DNA from: CAYJFD01 sp964369605
GTDB taxonomy: Bacteria > Bacteroidota > Bacteroidia > Bacteroidales > UBA932
Direction of reading: 5' to 3'
Length of the DNA stretch: 64,000 nt
Assembly: GCA_964369605.1 (NCBI GenBank)
Contig: CAYJFD010000004.1
Coordinates: 1 to 64,000, forward strand
Shown here one piece after another: positions 25,784 through 35,189 of the stretch. The notes under the pieces are model-generated. The model was not told where the DNA came from. It did no database searches and saw nothing but the letters and a program-made list of their open reading frames with translations. The translations under genes were made by a program, and so were the position numbers. The first letter of the stretch is position 1; each line of letters opens with the position of its first letter.

Positions 25784-27137
25784 TTAGTTTTCGTTTCATA
25801 CTAGCGACCCTAAGTCGCATCATTATTCCAGTTAAAGTCAAACCAGCTGGATATCCAACCCACACTCCTATCAAGCCTAAATCAAAGACAAAACCACAGA
25901 TATAGCTTAATGGCAATGCTATAATAAAATAACCTACGAAGGAGATTAAAGCCATAGCCTTTACATCCGACATCCCCCTAAGTGCATTAGCATAAGTTAT
26001 CTGCAGTGCATCTCCAAATTGATACAATATCAACATACCTACTAGTCCTGTAACTGTCTTTATTACCTCCAAATCTGATGTAAAAAAAGTAGCTACCTGA
26101 TTCTTTAACAGATAGTATGCAGTAGAGGTGACCAAGGCCGCACATATAATTATATGAAAACCTGCTCTAATTACCCTTTTCATAGATAGGTAATCTTCAC
26201 GACCACAGTAATTACTTACCTTTATAGATAGTGCCGCTCCTAGACCATAATATATCATAAATCCAAATGTGGAAATCGTAGTCAATACTTGTTGAGCAGC
26301 TAACTCGACCTTACCTATCCACCCTATCATTACCACCGAGATACTAAATAAGGCCGTTTCCATACCCATTTGAAGTGCTACCATTATTCCCATATCAAAG
26401 AGCCTCTTTATAGTATTGAAACTAATTTTCGCCTTAGAAAAGGCTATCCTATAAACTTTATAAACATCTGTTCTAAAGAATACGAATAAAAAAGCTATAA
26501 CAGTGAAAACTCTAGCTGCAAATGTTGAGATACCTGCACCTATGACTCCCATTGCAGGTATGCCTGCAAAGCCATAAATAAATATAAAGTTTCCTAGTAT
26601 ATTTATAAGATTTGAAATCAACATAATATACATAGGTGTCTTTGTATCATTTACTCCATCTGAGAACTGCTTGAATGAGTTAAATACCATAATAAATGGC
26701 AATGAAAAAAGATGGAGTAAGTAATAGCCCTTAATCAAGGGTAATAATTCTGTTGGAGGATTGAGTTTATCGACATAAAACCAAAGAGCCCCCATAGCTA
26801 TAAACATTATGATTCCGATGGAGAAGTTCGTTAATATACTATTCTTTAGTAGCTCTCCTGCCCTATCACTCTCATTTCTACCGAAGGTTTGCCCCACAAG
26901 TGGTGTCAGTCCATAGGCAAAGCCTAGTCCGAAGAAAATTGAAATATTAAAAATACTTAAAACAAAAGAGGCAGTGGCTAAATCAGGGGTAGCATACCTT
27001 CCTACCATTACATTATCAACGACTCCAACCAGTATTATTCCAAGCTGTCCTACAACTATAGGTATTCCTAATTTTAAAATATCACGATAATGTGATTTCA
27101 AGCTATTAATATTTTTTAAATCCTTCACTTTCTCCAA
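25779..27137 (-). CDS. MATE-family multidrug/cation efflux transporter
   Basis: A 452-aa inner-membrane protein with about 12 hydrophobic segments arranged as two repeated halves. The first half opens ILKLGIPIVVGQLGIILVGVVDNVMVGRY, the usual MATE start in which the first helix is followed by the VDxxMVG-type motif, and the second half repeats this pattern around MGIMVALQMGMETALFSISVVMIGWIG. It exports cationic drugs or metabolites driven by Na+ or H+; the substrate cannot be told. It runs convergently toward the thioesterase gene and lies downstream of RNase Y, separated by a hairpin. Confidence 0.9.
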   Translation of the reverse strand: MEKVKDLKNINSLKSHYRDILKLGIPIVVGQLGIILVGVVDNVMVGRYATPDLATASFVLSIFNISIFFGLGFAYGLTPLVGQTFGRNESDRAGELLKNSILTNFSIGIIMFIAMGALWFYVDKLNPPTELLPLIKGYYLLHLFSLPFIMVFNSFKQFSDGVNDTKTPMYIMLISNLINILGNFIFIYGFAGIPAMGVIGAGISTFAARVFTVIAFLFVFFRTDVYKVYRIAFSKAKISFNTIKRLFDMGIMVALQMGMETALFSISVVMIGWIGKVELAAQQVLTTISTFGFMIYYGLGAALSIKVSNYCGREDYLSMKRVIRAGFHIIICAALVTSTAYYLLKNQVATFFTSDLEVIKTVTGLVGMLILYQFGDALQITYANALRGMSDVKAMALISFVGYFIIALPLSYICGFVFDLGLIGVWVGYPAGLTLTGIMMRLRVASMKRKLK

Positions 27138-27151
27138 TACATTATATACAG

Positions 27152-27176
27152 AAAGGCTATCTTATAGACAGCCTTT
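27152..27176 (-). terminator. Hairpin downstream of rny (weak terminator)
   Basis: AAAGGCT (27152-27158) and AGCCTTT (27170-27176) form a stem that extends to ten pairs on the minus-strand RNA with one G-U pair. The following U-tract is poor, so termination may be partial, with some read-through into the MATE gene. Confidence 0.5.
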
Positions 27177-27202
27177 GATGTATTCATAAATATTATTTTT
27201 AT

Positions 27203-28744
27203 TTATTTTGCGATAGATACAGAGCGAGTTTCTCTAATTACAGTGATTTTAACCTGTCCAGGGTAAACCATCTCCTCTTGAATCTTTCTTGCTATATCAC
27301 TTGATAGTAATTCTGCATCTGCATCTGTTACTTGTTCTGCACCTACTATTACTCTAAGCTCACGTCCTGCTTGGATAGCATAAGTCTTAACTACTCCGTG
27401 ATGAGATAAAGCTATATTTTCCATATCCTTTAACCTCTTGATATAAGACTCTATTACTTCTCGTCTTGCACCTGGTCTTGCACTAGATATAGCATCCCCC
27501 ACTAATACTAGAGGTGAAATTAATGAATTCATCTCTATCTCTTCGTGGTGAGCCCCGATAGCATTACATACCTCTGGCTTCTCCTTATACCTTTCAGCTA
27601 ACTTCATACCTAGGATTGCGTGTGGTAACTCTGTCTCTTCCTCAGAAACCTTTCCGATGTCGTGAAGTAAACCTGCTCTCTTTGCGACCTTTGGATTAAG
27701 TCCTAGCTCAGATGCCATAATAGCACAAATATTTGCTACCTCTCGCGAGTGTTGTAATAAGTTTTGTCCGTATGAAGAACGGTACTTCATTCTACCTATT
27801 AACTTAATTAACTCTAAATTCATTCCGTGAATTCCTAAGTCAATACAAGTTCTCTTTCCTGTTTCTAGTATCTCCTCATCAAGTTGTTTTTGAACCTTTG
27901 CTACGACCTCTTCAATACGGGCTGGGTGAATACGACCATCCGTGATTAATTGGTGAAGGGCTAATCTAGCTACCTCGCGACGTACAGGATCGAAAGCAGA
28001 AAGTAATATCGCCTCTGGAGTATCATCTACTACGATCTCTACACCAGTTGCTGCTTCTAGAGCTCTAATATTACGGCCTTCCCTTCCTATTATTCGTCCT
28101 TTTACTTCGTCATTATCGATATTAAATACTGTTACTGAATTTTCGATCGCTGTTTCAGGTGCTGTTCTCTGAATAGTACTGATCACTATTCTTTTGGCTT
28201 CCTTGCTTGCATTTAATCTAGCCTCGTCCATTACATCATTAATATAAGACATAGCTTGAGTTCTTGCCTCTGCCTTCATACTTTCAACTAACTGCTCCTT
28301 TGCTTGATCTGCCGTCATTCCAGCGATATTCTCAATCTTTGTTATCGCTTCTTCTCTTAGCTTGTCATACTCAGATGACTTTGTATTTAACAGTTCTAAC
28401 TGTTGCTTAAGATTCTCCTTAATACTATCATTCTCTTTTTGCTTTTTAACTAGCTCTGAATTTTGCTGGTTAATCTGCATTTCTTTTTGCTTCAACTTGT
28501 TTTCTGCTTGTTGAATTTGAGAATTCTTATCCGAAATATATTGTTCATGCTCAGACTTAAGTTGTAAAAATTTCTCTTTTGCTTGAAAAATCTTATCTTT
28601 TTTTATGCTTTCGCCTTCTTTCTTCGCATTTTCAATAATTTGTAATCCCTTGTTCTTCCCCGTTACCTTAGCAAATTGAGTGTATGCTATAATAGTAACG
28701 AAAGATGTTATGGCTACGATGCCAATGTAAATATATATCTCCAT
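27203..28744 (-). CDS. rny: Ribonuclease Y
   Basis: Membrane-anchored endoribonuclease that starts mRNA decay. The layout is complete: one N-terminal membrane span (residues about 2-22), a long coiled coil (about 35-170, rich in Gln/Lys/Glu heptads), a KH domain (VKGRIIGREGRNIRALEAATGVEIVVDD), and an HD domain with RAGLLHDIGKVSEEE supplying the metal-binding His-Asp pair. The end, YPGQVKITVIRETRSVSIAK, is the conserved RNase Y tail. Length (513 aa) is normal. It is downstream of zapA and the probable 6S RNA, a gene order I recall from other Bacteroidetes. Confidence 0.95.
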   Translation of the reverse strand: MEIYIYIGIVAITSFVTIIAYTQFAKVTGKNKGLQIIENAKKEGESIKKDKIFQAKEKFLQLKSEHEQYISDKNSQIQQAENKLKQKEMQINQQNSELVKKQKENDSIKENLKQQLELLNTKSSEYDKLREEAITKIENIAGMTADQAKEQLVESMKAEARTQAMSYINDVMDEARLNASKEAKRIVISTIQRTAPETAIENSVTVFNIDNDEVKGRIIGREGRNIRALEAATGVEIVVDDTPEAILLSAFDPVRREVARLALHQLITDGRIHPARIEEVVAKVQKQLDEEILETGKRTCIDLGIHGMNLELIKLIGRMKYRSSYGQNLLQHSREVANICAIMASELGLNPKVAKRAGLLHDIGKVSEEETELPHAILGMKLAERYKEKPEVCNAIGAHHEEIEMNSLISPLVLVGDAISSARPGARREVIESYIKRLKDMENIALSHHGVVKTYAIQAGRELRVIVGAEQVTDADAELLSSDIARKIQEEMVYPGQVKITVIRETRSVSIAK

Positions 28745-28796
28745 ATTCGTTAAATAAATTTGTTAAGTAAATTAGGAATTTAACAATAATAGAAAA

Positions 28797-28985
28797 GCCA
28801 CCAAGTTCTGTTTATCATAAATCTTAAATAATAAGATTTGAGTTCCGATTGTGGAATCAAACTTCCAACGTCCCATAAATGGAATCCTTTCACTATTTCA
28901 GAAAGTCACCTAGGCCTGTCTTCATCCTTCGAGTATTCTCTTTTTAATTTTTAGTGTTGATTTAAGCAAAGAGTAACTTGATGGC
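28797..28985 (-). ncRNA. ssrS: Probable 6S RNA (SsrS)
   Basis: A 248-base gap between zapA and rny holds a structured element with no open frame. On the minus strand GCCATCAAGTT (28985-28975) pairs with AACTTGGTGGC (28807-28797) over 11 pairs including one U-G, enclosing about 189 nucleotides; a run of U follows. Inside are a hairpin AAATCTTA/TAAGATTT (about 28825-28845) and CTTTC/GAAAG toward the apex, giving a rod with side bulges. Total length, the closed rod shape and the position beside zapA all fit 6S RNA, which binds housekeeping RNA polymerase. I did not align it to a covariance model, so the identity is inferred. Confidence 0.65.
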
Positions 28986-28992
28986 TAAGATT

Positions 28993-29289
28993 TTAATTTG
29001 TATCTAAATAAGCAGCTAATTGGCTGTCGAGATCTTGTATCTGCCTAACGAGAGTGTTTAATTCTTCGTTTTTGCTAAGCTTCTTTAAATGCACATTAGC
29101 TGTGAATGCTATTATTGACAACGCATCTACTGTTGTGCAACCTTGATACTTCTTTTTTGTCTCTAATATTCCATCATTAACCTCTTGCGCTGCCATTCTC
29201 AGAATAACTTCTTCATCAGATGTCGCATTAAAATTATAGGTTTTATCACCTATTTTAATACTTATTTTATGTAGCTTAGTATCTTCCAT
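28993..29289 (-). CDS. zapA: Cell division protein ZapA
   Basis: A 98-aa FtsZ-ring stabiliser. The N-terminal beta-rich part (KISIKIGDKTYNFNATSDEEVILRMAAQEVND) and the C-terminal helix (TTVDALSIIAFTANVHLKKLSKNEELNTLVRQIQDLDSQLAAYL) match ZapA proteins in length and layout. It lies one base after the coiled-coil gene and 7 bases before the probable 6S RNA, so the transcript may carry all three. Confidence 0.85.
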   Translation of the reverse strand: MEDTKLHKISIKIGDKTYNFNATSDEEVILRMAAQEVNDGILETKKKYQGCTTVDALSIIAFTANVHLKKLSKNEELNTLVRQIQDLDSQLAAYLDTN

Positions 29290-29290
29290 A

Positions 29291-29581
29291 TTATTCGTTG
29301 AGCAGTGCGATACACTTATCTATCTCTTTTACCAATTTTGCTATCTTTCTTTTGGCCTCATTCGTATTACCGTCATCAGCATGCTTAAAGGCCGCAGCAA
29401 ATTGTAAATTATCTATTTTTTGTTGTAGTTCCTTAATTTTATTATTATTAATCTCTATCGTTTGTTTATAAGTAGCTACTTCATTTGCAAGTTTTGAATT
29501 ATCTACACGTAAAGTTTCATATCTTCCCATCAAGATTTCAATCTTACGCTTCAAACTCATTATTACATTTTCAGTACTCAT
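29291..29581 (-). CDS. Small coiled-coil protein, probable cell-division partner of ZapA
   Basis: A 96-aa protein that is almost entirely helical: an N-terminal coiled coil (VIMSLKRKIEILMGRYETLRVDNSKLANEVATYKQ and onward to about residue 65) and a C-terminal helix NEAKRKIAKLVKEIDKCIALLNE. Its size and heptads recall ZapB, and a protein of this kind directly before zapA is common in Bacteroidetes, but I cannot show homology to ZapB. A -7 element lies at 29615-29608, making it the first gene of the zapA unit. Confidence 0.65.
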   Translation of the reverse strand: MSTENVIMSLKRKIEILMGRYETLRVDNSKLANEVATYKQTIEINNNKIKELQQKIDNLQFAAAFKHADDGNTNEAKRKIAKLVKEIDKCIALLNE

Positions 29582-29607
29582 TTGTTTAATTTTTACTTAT
29601 AACCTCG

Positions 29608-29615
29608 CAAAGTTA
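29608..29615 (-). promoter_or_regulatory. -7 promoter element for the coiled-coil - zapA unit
   Basis: Minus-strand TAACTTTG, an exact consensus match 27 bases from the first start codon. Confidence 0.55.
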
Positions 29616-29647
29616 ATAAAGAGTTTTTATTTTGGCAAAAGAATAAT

Positions 29648-30724
29648 CTAATTCTTTTCAAAGAGCCTAGTAATCATATTATTGTTTATATCCACTTTAA
29701 GTGTTGCTTTTTGTTGCCAGCCCATATTACCATGCCCATCGCGATGAAACACCATACTCAATGAGAAATCTACAACTCCTCGATTAAATACGTTCCAATA
29801 CATTTCAAAACGATTATACATACCTGATTCGGTAGCAAAAAACCTTTCTCCACTATATAATAAACTTCCATAAATATCTCCATTTGCATCTTCAAAATCA
29901 TAAAATGGCATAATATTATCACCTATAAATAGAGTATTTTTTAAACCTAGGCCATAATACTCAACTTTGAAATCGTAAATTACGCCACGTGGGTTTACAT
30001 ATCCATTTCCATCTATTCTGTTATTTTGATAACTACTCAACCATCCTATGCGAAATTCTAAATCGACATCACTAGTATACTTTGCAAAATCGATTCCTAT
30101 ATAAGGATATATTAATATATTATCCACTACTCCGCCTACCTCTTTACTTGCAGCTAAATGAAGCATATTAAAATTATATCCAAATACAAGAAAGGCAGGA
30201 TCAAACTCCATAGAAGAAGTTATTCTAAACCTTTCCCTAACCTCTGGTTCATAACTACTAACCTTTCCTAACCAATCAAAGATCAACTCTGCTCTCATGA
30301 TATGATTAGCCTTTGCTAAATGAAAACCTTGGATTAATTGGGTATTATAATAGTGGTCGCTTCCAAAAATTGCAGAAATATAATTACCTTGAACCACTTC
30401 AAAAGGTATTACACCCGCATTCAATGTTGTATTATGATCATTAAAGGAATAGTAAAATATTTGATCTATATGATAGTCATTTCTATAGCTTCCAAACTCC
30501 CTTTTATAAACTCCTCCAAAATGTAAAGAGTGCTCTTCAAAGGACAGGCCTATGGTTCCAGAGAGCACATTCCCAAAAAGGGTTTGAGATGGTGCTATTC
30601 CTATACCTGAATACTCTTGATTGTCGAATCTAACATCATAGTCTATATCATAAATTATTTGTTGAGAAAATACAGAAGAACTTAATGTAGCAAGGGCTAC
30701 AAGTAATAATAATCTTTTTAGCAT
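29648..30724 (-). CDS. Predicted outer-membrane beta-barrel protein, unknown function
   Basis: 358 aa with a signal peptide (MLKRLLLLVALATLSSSVFS, cleaved before QQIIYD). The rest is a long series of amphipathic, aromatic-rich strands (EEHSLHFGGVYKREF, HIMRAELIFDWLG, VDLEFRIGWLSSYQ, NRFEMYWNVFNRGVVDFSLSMVFH), consistent with a porin-like barrel of 14-18 strands. The final strand does not end on an aromatic residue, so the barrel may close before the last few residues. I do not recognise the family. It is divergent from pyrC; a -7-like sequence with one mismatch (TAATTTAG) lies upstream. Confidence 0.6.
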   Translation of the reverse strand: MLKRLLLLVALATLSSSVFSQQIIYDIDYDVRFDNQEYSGIGIAPSQTLFGNVLSGTIGLSFEEHSLHFGGVYKREFGSYRNDYHIDQIFYYSFNDHNTTLNAGVIPFEVVQGNYISAIFGSDHYYNTQLIQGFHLAKANHIMRAELIFDWLGKVSSYEPEVRERFRITSSMEFDPAFLVFGYNFNMLHLAASKEVGGVVDNILIYPYIGIDFAKYTSDVDLEFRIGWLSSYQNNRIDGNGYVNPRGVIYDFKVEYYGLGLKNTLFIGDNIMPFYDFEDANGDIYGSLLYSGERFFATESGMYNRFEMYWNVFNRGVVDFSLSMVFHRDGHGNMGWQQKATLKVDINNNMITRLFEKN

Positions 30725-30760
30725 AGTTGTAAATTTCCTGCTAAATTAGTTATTTTTATT

Positions 30761-30768
30761 TATCTTTG
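30761..30768 (+). promoter_or_regulatory. -7 promoter element for pyrC
   Basis: Plus-strand TATCTTTG, 23 bases before the pyrC start codon. Confidence 0.6.
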
Positions 30769-30790
30769 AGTATAATTTAAAACTAAAAAA

Positions 30791-32146
30791 ATGTCAATTT
30801 TCATTTACAATGCTAAAATCGTAGATCAAGGAAGTTCCTATTTGGCCAACTTACTAATCGAAAACAATATTATTTCCAAAATTATCACTGAAAATCTCTC
30901 TGATTATCAAAAGGATGCTTCAGGAGTTCAAGAGTTCATTGATGCGACAGGAAAAATTCTTATTCCTGGTGTTATAGATGATCAAGTACATTTTAGAGAG
31001 CCTGGTGCTACGCACAAAGGCAATATCGAAACTGAAAGTGCAGCAGCCGTACTTGGAGGCGTATGCTCATTTATGGATATGCCGAATAATAATCCTCCTG
31101 TATGCACACTATCTTCTTTGGAAGATAAATTTTCACTAGCTAAAGAATCATCGTATGCTAACTATTCATTTTATCTAGGAGCAAATAATGAGAATATAGA
31201 TCAAATAAAGGCTGTTGACCCTAAGCGAGTATGCGGAGTTAAGGTATTTATGGGTTCATCTACAGGTAATATGCTCGTGGATAAGGGGGAGGCTCTTGAA
31301 AATATCTTTCAATACTCTCCTATCCTTATCGCAACACACTGCGAACAAGAAGAGCTTATCGTTGCAGCCTTGCAAGAAGCGAAGGATAAATACGGAGAAG
31401 ATATCCCCTTTAGCGAACATCCTAACATTAGGAGCCGTCAAGCTTGCATTAAATCAAGTAGTTATGCACTCGAACTAGCCAAAAAGTACGGAACAAAACT
31501 ACACTTACTTCACATTAGTACTAAAGAAGAGCTAGAAGCCATACAGGAGGCACGACTTAGCCATCCTAATATCAGTGGAGAGGTTTGCGTTCATTATCTA
31601 TGGTTTAATGATAAAGACTACCAAACAATGGGTAGTAAAGTAAAGTGTAATCCAGCTATTAAGTCTGAGGCTGATATGCAAGCTATAATCGAGGCGTGTA
31701 GTAAAAATCTAATCCAAGTGCTAGCTACTGATCACGCTCCTCACCTTTTTAGTGAAAAACAAGAAGGATATTTATCAGCGCCATCAGGACTTCCACTTGT
31801 TCAACATTCTCTTAGAATGATGCTAGAGATTCACAGAAAAGGATTAATTAGTCTTGAGCAAGTTGTAAAACTTATGTGTAATTCACCTGCTGAAATTTTC
31901 AATATTGACAAGCGAGGTTTTATCAAAGAAGGTTATTATGCAGACTTAGTGATCTTGAAAGACATTGCGACTTCTCCTGAAGTCGTTAGTAAAGAAAATA
32001 TAGCATATAAGTGCGAATGGTCTCCACTCGAGGGGGAGAAACTAAGTTACGCTGTAGACTATACTATTATTAATGGAACAATAGTCGTAAAAGACTCTAA
32101 ATTGACAGGCGAAAAAAACGCCAAAAGGTTAGAATTTAACAGATAA
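30791..32146 (+). CDS. pyrC: Dihydroorotase
   Basis: Amidohydrolase that cyclises carbamoyl aspartate to dihydroorotate in pyrimidine synthesis. Type I (about 450 aa) features are present: GVIDDQVHFREPG with the metal-binding HxR motif, KVFMGSSTGNML carrying the lysine that is carboxylated, ILIATHCEQEEL, LHLLHIST, and ATDHAPHLFSEK with the catalytic Asp. The C-terminal SPAEIFNIDKRGFIKEGYYADLVIL is the usual amidohydrolase tail. The EamA transporter starts three bases later and is probably cotranscribed. Hydantoinase-type amidohydrolases are related, but the motifs favour dihydroorotase. Confidence 0.9.
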   Translation: MSIFIYNAKIVDQGSSYLANLLIENNIISKIITENLSDYQKDASGVQEFIDATGKILIPGVIDDQVHFREPGATHKGNIETESAAAVLGGVCSFMDMPNNNPPVCTLSSLEDKFSLAKESSYANYSFYLGANNENIDQIKAVDPKRVCGVKVFMGSSTGNMLVDKGEALENIFQYSPILIATHCEQEELIVAALQEAKDKYGEDIPFSEHPNIRSRQACIKSSSYALELAKKYGTKLHLLHISTKEELEAIQEARLSHPNISGEVCVHYLWFNDKDYQTMGSKVKCNPAIKSEADMQAIIEACSKNLIQVLATDHAPHLFSEKQEGYLSAPSGLPLVQHSLRMMLEIHRKGLISLEQVVKLMCNSPAEIFNIDKRGFIKEGYYADLVILKDIATSPEVVSKENIAYKCEWSPLEGEKLSYAVDYTIINGTIVVKDSKLTGEKNAKRLEFNR

Positions 32147-32149
32147 CAA

Positions 32150-33055
32150 ATGAAAAATTTAGGATCAAGATATTTATATATATCTATTGCCGTTACCATG
32201 TGGGGATTTTCCTTTCTATGGACAAATCAATTAATTGAATTAGGAATACCTGTTACTACATTTCTATTCTTTAGGATGTTAATTGCGGCAACGATACTAT
32301 TAATCGTCACTAACGTTACAAAGAAACTACAACGAATAGAGTTTAAAGATTTTAAATATCTTGTCCCCCTACTTATTTGTGATCCTTTTTTATATTTTCT
32401 TGGAGAGACATACGGACTGGAGGTGACTCAGTCTCCTATACTTACAGCTGTGGTAATAGCTACGATACCTGCCTTTGTAATGCTCTCAGAAATGATATTC
32501 TTTAAAAATCGCTTAAATATTTGGAATAAGCTCGGAGTGATTCTTAGCATTATAGGTATTATTAATTTTGTGCTGATAAAAGGTAGTTTTAGCGTGGAAT
32601 ATTGGTGGGGAATAGGTTTATTGTTTATGGCAGTAATTAGTGCAGTTGTCTACAGTAGTATGGCAAAACAACTAACAAGAAAATACAACACCCAGACTGT
32701 AAATACCTATCAGTTTGTCTCAGCTACTATATTTTTCTTTCCTATATTCTTGATAAAGGACGCTAAAACATTCTCTTTTGAATCAATATTACAGTTTGAT
32801 GTCCTTTATCCTTTGATTTCACTAGCAGTACTTTGCTCAGCACTAGCATTCTTCTTATATGTTGAATCAATCAAAGCACTTGGAATGACTAGAGCTTGCA
32901 TTTTTACATCTCTTACACCTATTATTTCGTCTGGAGCTGCTATGCTTATGGGAGTCGAGCAGATATCGCTTATACAGTTTGTAAGTATACTACTAGTGGT
33001 AGCAGGGGTAATTATCACCCAAAGAAAAGTTAATAAAAAAACTAATTCGATATAA
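32150..33055 (+). CDS. EamA-type (DMT family) drug/metabolite transporter
   Basis: A 301-aa inner-membrane protein with ten predicted spans in two EamA repeats. The first repeat opens LYISIAVTMWGFSFLWTNQLIELGIPVTTFLFFRML, and the second begins about residue 150 (WWGIGLLFMAVISAVVYSSMAKQL) and ends SALAFFLYVESIKALGMTRACIFTSLTPIISSGAAMLMG. The substrate is unknown. It follows pyrC closely and overlaps the convergent tex gene by 14 bases. Confidence 0.88.
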   Translation: MKNLGSRYLYISIAVTMWGFSFLWTNQLIELGIPVTTFLFFRMLIAATILLIVTNVTKKLQRIEFKDFKYLVPLLICDPFLYFLGETYGLEVTQSPILTAVVIATIPAFVMLSEMIFFKNRLNIWNKLGVILSIIGIINFVLIKGSFSVEYWWGIGLLFMAVISAVVYSSMAKQLTRKYNTQTVNTYQFVSATIFFFPIFLIKDAKTFSFESILQFDVLYPLISLAVLCSALAFFLYVESIKALGMTRACIFTSLTPIISSGAAMLMGVEQISLIQFVSILLVVAGVIITQRKVNKKTNSI

Positions 33056-35186
33056 GTTTCAAGCCTATTCGCTGGCGCTTAATATCTAGGTCTATTACCT
33101 TTACCTTTACGTGTTGATTTATCTTTACGACCGTCATAGGATCGCTTACAAATTCATCTGAAAGTTGTGATATATGGATTAACCCTTTTTGCTTAATTCC
33201 TAGATCGACAAAGGCTCCAAAGTTTGTAATATTATTAATTATTCCCCCTAGCTCCATTGATACTTGTAGGTCCTCAATAGTTCTAATCTCATCTGAGAAT
33301 TCAAAAACCTTTATTTGAGATCTAGGATCTCTTCCTGGTTTTGAAAGTTCCTGAATTATATCCTCAAGTGTAACCATTCCCACATCACCAGAAGTATAAT
33401 CTGATAGATTAATAGCCGATCGAAGCTGTGAATCAGATATCAACATATCAACCTTTACATTTTTATCCTTTGCCATCTGCTCTACTATCGAATATGACTC
33501 TGGGTGCACAGCTGTATTGTCAAGAGGATTTGTTGAGTCAGGAATTCTCAAGAAGCCCGCACACTGTTCAAAAACCTTCTCTCCTAATCTTTTTACTTTT
33601 AATAAGTCCTTTCGTCTTTTGAAAGGTCCATTTTCATTTCTGTATTCTATTATATTTTCTGCTAATGTAGGACCTATCCCTGAGACATAGCTAAGTAGGT
33701 AGGCACTAGCAGTATTAAGATTGACCCCTACTGTATTAACGCAGCTCTCTACAACATTATCTAGGTTTTGTTTAAGAAGAACTTGGTCAACATCATGTTG
33801 ATACTGCCCCACTCCTATCGACTTAGGATCTATTTTTACTAGCTCTGCTAGTGGATCCATAATTCGCCTTCCTATAGATACAGCACCACGCACTGTGACA
33901 TCGTAATCTGGAAATTCTTTTCGTGCTATAGCAGAAGCAGAATAGACTGATGCTCCATCCTCGCTTACCGAATATACTTTTAAGCCTGCTGGCAAAGCCA
34001 TTCTCTTTATAAAGGCCTCTGTCTCTCTTCCAGCTGTTCCATTACCGATAGCTACTATCTCTATATTATAGACCTCTATCATATTTGAGATCTTTTTCAT
34101 AGCCATTGTTCTTTCATTTGCAGGAGGGTGAGGATATATAGTATCATTATGTAATAAGGCTCCTTGCGAGTCTAAACAAACTACTTTACATCCCGTTCTA
34201 AACCCTGGATCTATGGCTAATACCCTTCGTCCGCCTAATGGTGGAGCCATTAATAGTTGACGTAGGTTTTCACCAAAAAGTCTGATGGATTGTATATCAG
34301 CTTTTTCTTTTATAGTATTTAATACCTCCTTTTGAATAGAAGGAAATATCAGGCGTTTATATGCGTCCTCTGAACATCCTTTAAATATCGTAACTAAGTC
34401 TCTAGATTTAGCTAGATTTCTAAAATTTTCGTAATATATATTATCTATATAGCGCTGATCATCAGCGTCTATTCCAACAGATAGCACTCCACTGCTTTCT
34501 CCACGAAGAACTGCAAGTGTCCTATGTGCTGCGACCTTATATATTGGCTCTTGATACTTGAAATAATTTTTATATAACTGAGCCTCTTCAGACTCAGGAT
34601 CCTTACCCCTTGCTATCTTGGAGTTTAATGAGCCGTATTTTAATATCTGAGTTCTAAGTGCGACCCTTATCGAGGATATTTCTGATATTTTTTCTGCGAT
34701 GATATCCTTTGCACCCGATATTGCTTCTTGCACTGTTTCAACATCATTATTTAAATATCCTTGTGCTAACTGATATGGATTCATTGCTGATCCGCTATAA
34801 ATTGCTTCTGCTAGTGGCTGCAAGCCCTTTTCTTTAGCAATAGTTGCTCTTGTTCTACGCTTTGGCTTGTAGGGCAAGTACAAGTCCTCTAATTCTTGAG
34901 CATCTAAGGTATTAGTTATTTGTGTTTTGAGATCTGGAGTAAGGGCGCCCTGAAGATCAATTGTTTGTAATATAGTTTGCTTTCTCTCTTCTAAAGTATT
35001 AAATTTCTGATAATTATATTTAATCTCAGCTATTTGAGATTCATCTAAATTACCTGTTCTTTCCTTACGATATCTTGAGATAAATGGGATCGTTGAGCCC
35101 TGCTCTAATAATTCGATACAATGTTCTACTTGCCATTCCTTCAAAGACAAGCTTTGAGAAATATTCTTTACATATAGCTTATTCAT
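33042..35186 (-). CDS. tex: Tex-family S1 RNA-binding protein
   Basis: Large cytoplasmic nucleic-acid-binding protein. The order matches Tex: an N-terminal helical part with PFISRYRKERTGNLDESQI, the YqgF-like RNase H fold (GGRRVLAIDPGFRTGCKVVCLD), a helix-hairpin-helix region (LLSYVSGIGPTLAENIIEYRNENGPFKRRKDLLKVKRLGEKVFEQCAGFLRI), and a C-terminal S1 domain (LGGIINNITNFGAFVDLGIKQKGLIHISQLSD). At 714 aa it is the expected length. Tex affects transcription and RNA turnover; the exact role is unsettled. Three bases separate it from the ClC gene, so it may be the end of that unit. Confidence 0.94.
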   Translation of the reverse strand: MNKLYVKNISQSLSLKEWQVEHCIELLEQGSTIPFISRYRKERTGNLDESQIAEIKYNYQKFNTLEERKQTILQTIDLQGALTPDLKTQITNTLDAQELEDLYLPYKPKRRTRATIAKEKGLQPLAEAIYSGSAMNPYQLAQGYLNNDVETVQEAISGAKDIIAEKISEISSIRVALRTQILKYGSLNSKIARGKDPESEEAQLYKNYFKYQEPIYKVAAHRTLAVLRGESSGVLSVGIDADDQRYIDNIYYENFRNLAKSRDLVTIFKGCSEDAYKRLIFPSIQKEVLNTIKEKADIQSIRLFGENLRQLLMAPPLGGRRVLAIDPGFRTGCKVVCLDSQGALLHNDTIYPHPPANERTMAMKKISNMIEVYNIEIVAIGNGTAGRETEAFIKRMALPAGLKVYSVSEDGASVYSASAIARKEFPDYDVTVRGAVSIGRRIMDPLAELVKIDPKSIGVGQYQHDVDQVLLKQNLDNVVESCVNTVGVNLNTASAYLLSYVSGIGPTLAENIIEYRNENGPFKRRKDLLKVKRLGEKVFEQCAGFLRIPDSTNPLDNTAVHPESYSIVEQMAKDKNVKVDMLISDSQLRSAINLSDYTSGDVGMVTLEDIIQELSKPGRDPRSQIKVFEFSDEIRTIEDLQVSMELGGIINNITNFGAFVDLGIKQKGLIHISQLSDEFVSDPMTVVKINQHVKVKVIDLDIKRQRIGLKLISN

Positions 35187-35189
35187 AGT

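Noticed and set aside
27152..27176. Riboswitch or leader element before the MATE gene
   Set aside because: It is a single small hairpin immediately after rny with no further conserved structure, better explained as a weak terminator.
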